A stretch of 64,000 nt of DNA from Clostridia bacterium (lineage in GTDB: Bacteria; Bacillota; Clostridia; Christensenellales; Aristaeellaceae): assembly GCA_017404985.1 (NCBI GenBank), contig JAFRBK010000001.1, forward strand, positions 1 through 64,000. The letters are read 5' to 3'. Below are positions 62,170 through 64,000 of this stretch, one piece after another. The notes under the pieces are model-generated. The model was not told where the DNA came from, did not search any database, and saw only the letters and a list, made by a program, of their open reading frames with translations. The stretch's first letter is position 1, and each line of letters begins with the position of its first letter. The position numbers were made by a program, and so were the translations under genes.

Positions 62170-62727
62170 CTAATTAAAACAATTCGCTATCCAATCTCTT
62201 GCAGTAATGCTACGAACAGTTTCGTTCGTCAAGCGACAGATTGTTTCGCACAAACGGTCTATCACATCTTTCAGCGAATGGAACGCCTCGTTTCTGAATC
62301 CCATTTTGCGGATCTCTTTCCAGATCTGCTCAATGGGATTCATTTCTGGTATGGCAGGAGGAAGAAACACCAGCGTTATGTTTTCTGGTATTTCCATTTC
62401 ATTTGACCTGTGCCATGAAGCACCGTCGCAAACCAAAGCGATTTCATCTTTTGGATACTGTTTGGAAAGCTGCTCCAGAAAAGTATTCATACACTTTGTG
62501 TTGCAATAAGGCATCACCAAAAAGAAAGAATTCCCGGTCATAGGCTCCACAGCGCCATATGCGTATCGGAATTCCCGAACGCGAAGACACGGAACGTGTG
62601 GCCGGAATCCTTTCGGACACCAACAGTATTTCGGCGTATTGATTCGACCAAAGCCAGCTTCATCCTGGAACATCAGCCGAACTACTCCTCTTTCTTCTTC
62701 TGGTTTTTCTTCGATTTTGGCTCCCAA
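62170..62727 (-). CDS. IS630 transposase, DDE catalytic part
   Basis: This 185-residue catalytic half of the transposase has RLMFQDEAGFGRINTPKY with the first Asp, LVCDGASWHRS with the second Asp, and IPEMNPIEQIWKEIRKMGF with the Glu/Asp of the DDE triad. It is read in the -1 frame relative to the upstream half. The run of seven A on the coding strand (62748-62754 on the plus strand is T7) lies in the overlap, so a slip there would make one ORFAB protein of about 345 residues. All catalytic residues are present. Confidence 0.88.
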   Translation of the reverse strand: MGAKIEEKPEEERGVVRLMFQDEAGFGRINTPKYCWCPKGFRPHVPCLRVREFRYAYGAVEPMTGNSFFLVMPYCNTKCMNTFLEQLSKQYPKDEIALVCDGASWHRSNEMEIPENITLVFLPPAIPEMNPIEQIWKEIRKMGFRNEAFHSLKDVIDRLCETICRLTNETVRSITARDWIANCFN

Positions 62728-62732
62728 AAGTG

Positions 62733-63224
62733 TTACTGTTGCGTTAATTTTTTTGAGGCTTCTATCGCCTCGTCGCTTGCCTTGTTGGGATGCTGGCTGC
62801 GCGGCATGATTTTCCGCCAGCCATGCCGATGCAGCACATAATAGATTTGTCCATGGCCGATTTCATGGCCTATCTTTTCTACGTAGGCTTTCCTGAATGC
62901 AGCTACATCAACCATCTTTCCGGCTTTGGCTTCTGTTGTAAAATTGGAAAGGAGGACCTCTTCTTCCTCGTAGCTCATATTCCGTCGATTGCCTTTATAA
63001 TGCGATTCTACAATTGCGCCAAGCCCTTCTCTGCAATAACGTGTTACAAGATTGCTGATATAGACCGGGGTAAAACTCGTTACGATCTGTATTTCTTTTC
63101 GTGTTTTGCCCTCGCCCCGCATTTGAAGTGCCTGCAGCCGCTTCTCAACTTTCTTGTCCTTGTTTTCTTTTCGTGCGGCTTTTATTTCTTCTAATTGCTG
63201 CTCGCTGATCTCGATTCGTTTCAC
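62733..63224 (-). CDS. IS630 transposase, DNA-binding part
   Basis: This 163-residue N-terminal half has a helix-turn-helix (KRLQALQMRGEGKTRKEIQI, VTSFTPVYISNLVTRYCREG) that binds the IS ends, then a linker. It ends in HPNKASDEAIEASKKLTQQ at a stop six bases before the annotated start of the catalytic part. A continuous reading EASKKINATVTLLGAK exists in the -1 frame across the A7 run. Confidence 0.85.
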   Translation of the reverse strand: MKRIEISEQQLEEIKAARKENKDKKVEKRLQALQMRGEGKTRKEIQIVTSFTPVYISNLVTRYCREGLGAIVESHYKGNRRNMSYEEEEVLLSNFTTEAKAGKMVDVAAFRKAYVEKIGHEIGHGQIYYVLHRHGWRKIMPRSQHPNKASDEAIEASKKLTQQ

Positions 63225-63387
63225 TTTTCATCACCCGGTATTATTATATCACACTTCTTTCTTGAAGTAAAACTTTTATTTGGGATTAGTATGAGCAGCC
63301 AACAGCTTTTCCATCTGGGTACTCATACGTTCCTTCACCTCCTTCCCGCTGCCGCTATCCAGCGGCGTTTTTCTGCACGCAAAAAAG

Positions 63388-63414
63388 CCACCGGCAGAAC
63401 CGATGGCTGTGGTT
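63388..63414 (-). terminator. Terminator after the sigma-like gene (minus strand)
   Basis: Read on the minus strand, GCCATCGG pairs with CCGGTGGC (one G-T pair) around TTCTG, followed by six T. It separates the sigma-like gene from the DUF3847 gene start at 63326. Confidence 0.7.
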
Positions 63415-63503
63415 GCGGGAGAGGGATCATTTCCCTCTTCAATATTCATTGGCTTGAGAAAGGACGTTTTTTTCCTGGATACAAAAAATTTTTTTTGAAA
63501 ATT

Positions 63504-63992
63504 TTAGAGGCGCTTTTTCTCCGGCTTAGCTCGCTCCGCGCCTTCGGGCAGCGGATTGATAAACGCTTCATACTGCTCAGCAATTCTGTCGATGCGTTTA
63601 CTCACGGCGCTGGGCGTTTCATAATCCACAATGTCGGCGATTTCCTGCAGCGTCCGCCCTTTCATCCGCAGATCCAGGATTGTTTTATCCTTTTTCGACA
63701 GCGTCGCTTCAAATTGTTCCACCAGCTGTTCTGACAGCACCTTCCTGTCAAACGCCATTTGTGTATCGGGCACGTCGATTTCATCATCCAGCAGTTTTTC
63801 CACAGAGGTGTGTTGATAATACCGGCTGTGATTCCACTTCCGCAGGAATTCGCCCCGCTTGAGGTTGTATCCGGTGTAATCCTCCGGCTGACGATGGTTC
63901 CATACCTCGTCAATGATGGGCTGCAGTTTTTGCTGCGCCACAATGCGATCCGTCAGATTGAAAACAAGATTGGAAAAATGCCGCCAATCCAT
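63504..63992 (-). CDS. Sigma-70-region-4-like regulator of the element (start possibly outside the window)
   Basis: This protein of 162 residues in the window begins MDWRHFSNLVFNLTDRIVAQ and ends with a helix-turn-helix tail: SKKDKTILDLRMKGRTLQEI, ADIVDYETPSAVSKRIDRIA. This resembles sigma-70 region 4 / TnpV-like or ECF-sigma regulators of conjugative elements. Since the ATG is only 8 bases from the right edge and the ribosome site is not visible, a longer protein is possible. It would be the first gene of the leftward mobilization operon. Confidence 0.65.
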   Translation of the reverse strand: MDWRHFSNLVFNLTDRIVAQQKLQPIIDEVWNHRQPEDYTGYNLKRGEFLRKWNHSRYYQHTSVEKLLDDEIDVPDTQMAFDRKVLSEQLVEQFEATLSKKDKTILDLRMKGRTLQEIADIVDYETPSAVSKRIDRIAEQYEAFINPLPEGAERAKPEKKRL

Positions 63993-64000
63993 CCAGGGCA

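Larger units (their letters stand above)
62163..63289 (-). mobile_element. IS630-family insertion sequence
   Basis: This 1,127-bp element is flanked by TA on both sides (62161-62162 and 63290-63291), the target duplication of IS630/Tc1 elements. The termini are inverted repeats (CTATTCCCTAAT at the left, CTAATCCCAAAT read inward from the right). It carries two overlapping-phase transposase frames. It sits inside the DUF3847 gene of the mobilizable element. Confidence 0.85.
57420..64000. mobile_element. Tn4451-like integrative mobilizable element (left part, runs off the window)
   Basis: All genes here lie on the minus strand and match the Tn4451/Tn5398-type layout: a large serine recombinase at the end, TnpW, a Cys-rich VLP protein, a MobA/MobL relaxase, a DUF3847 accessory gene and a sigma-like regulator. 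The left boundary is inferred at about 57,420, where a GC-rich hairpin after the DUF3048 gene loses its expected T-run and sequence changes character. The right end is not in the window. The target dinucleotide was not verified. Confidence 0.75.

Overview
The window looks like a chromosome segment of an anaerobic, probably gut or rumen, Bacillota bacterium of the Clostridia type. The signs are Shine-Dalgarno starts with AGGAGG-like sites, a T-box leader and a TPP riboswitch, ECF transporters, clostripain-like and BspA-like secreted proteins, a Tn4451-type mobilizable element, and a moderately GC-rich core interrupted by AT-rich accessory DNA. This is inferred from gene content only; no rRNA or other taxonomic marker is present.

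Region 1 (1-12.5 kb) is an accessory and recombination zone. It opens with the remains of a sugar-nucleotide cluster: a galactokinase-type C-terminus, a sugar-1-phosphate nucleotidyltransferase, a UDP-glucose dehydrogenase and an orphan C-terminus of dTDP-4-dehydrorhamnose reductase. Next come four toxin-antitoxin pairs (VapBC/PIN-type, HigBA-type with a damaged toxin, HipBA, ParE/Phd-type), a stand-alone HsdR-N-like nuclease, a truncated BRO-N protein, XRE regulators and an AAA ATPase. Two pairs of direct repeats (21 bp and 82 bp), a long hairpin and a three-copy iterated operator mark rearrangement and regulation here.

Region 2 (12.5-20.4 kb) is an aromatic supercluster: aroF, tyrA, aroB, aroA, aroC, a fused aroE-aroK, then aroQ. 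Together these cover every step from PEP plus erythrose-4-phosphate to chorismate, and add prephenate dehydrogenase. Hairpin repeats carrying CCGTCCC arms are scattered through it.

Region 3 (20.4-33 kb) has a DegV protein, a secreted clostripain-family peptidase and a giant secreted leucine-rich-repeat / InlB-B / Ig-like protein of about 3,570 codons, split by one -1 frame change near 25,130.

Region 4 (33-57.4 kb) is ordinary core. It contains a Trp-type T-box followed by an ECF importer, a GH51 arabinofuranosidase, two COG0523 metal GTPases, envelope genes (GT4, phospholipase-C-like, VanZ-VOC fusion, VanY), exonuclease III, a NusG_II-Gx-ApbE flavinylation/redox set, an SSS symporter, an MBOAT-AlgJ acetylation pair, a TPP-riboswitch thiamine/HMP uptake operon with thiamine pyrophosphokinase, and a DUF3048 protein.

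Region 5 (about 57.4-64 kb, running off the end) is a Tn4451-like integrative mobilizable element: a large serine recombinase, TnpW, a Cys-rich VLP protein, a MobA/MobL relaxase, a candidate oriT, a DUF3847 gene broken by an IS630-type insertion, and a sigma-like regulator.
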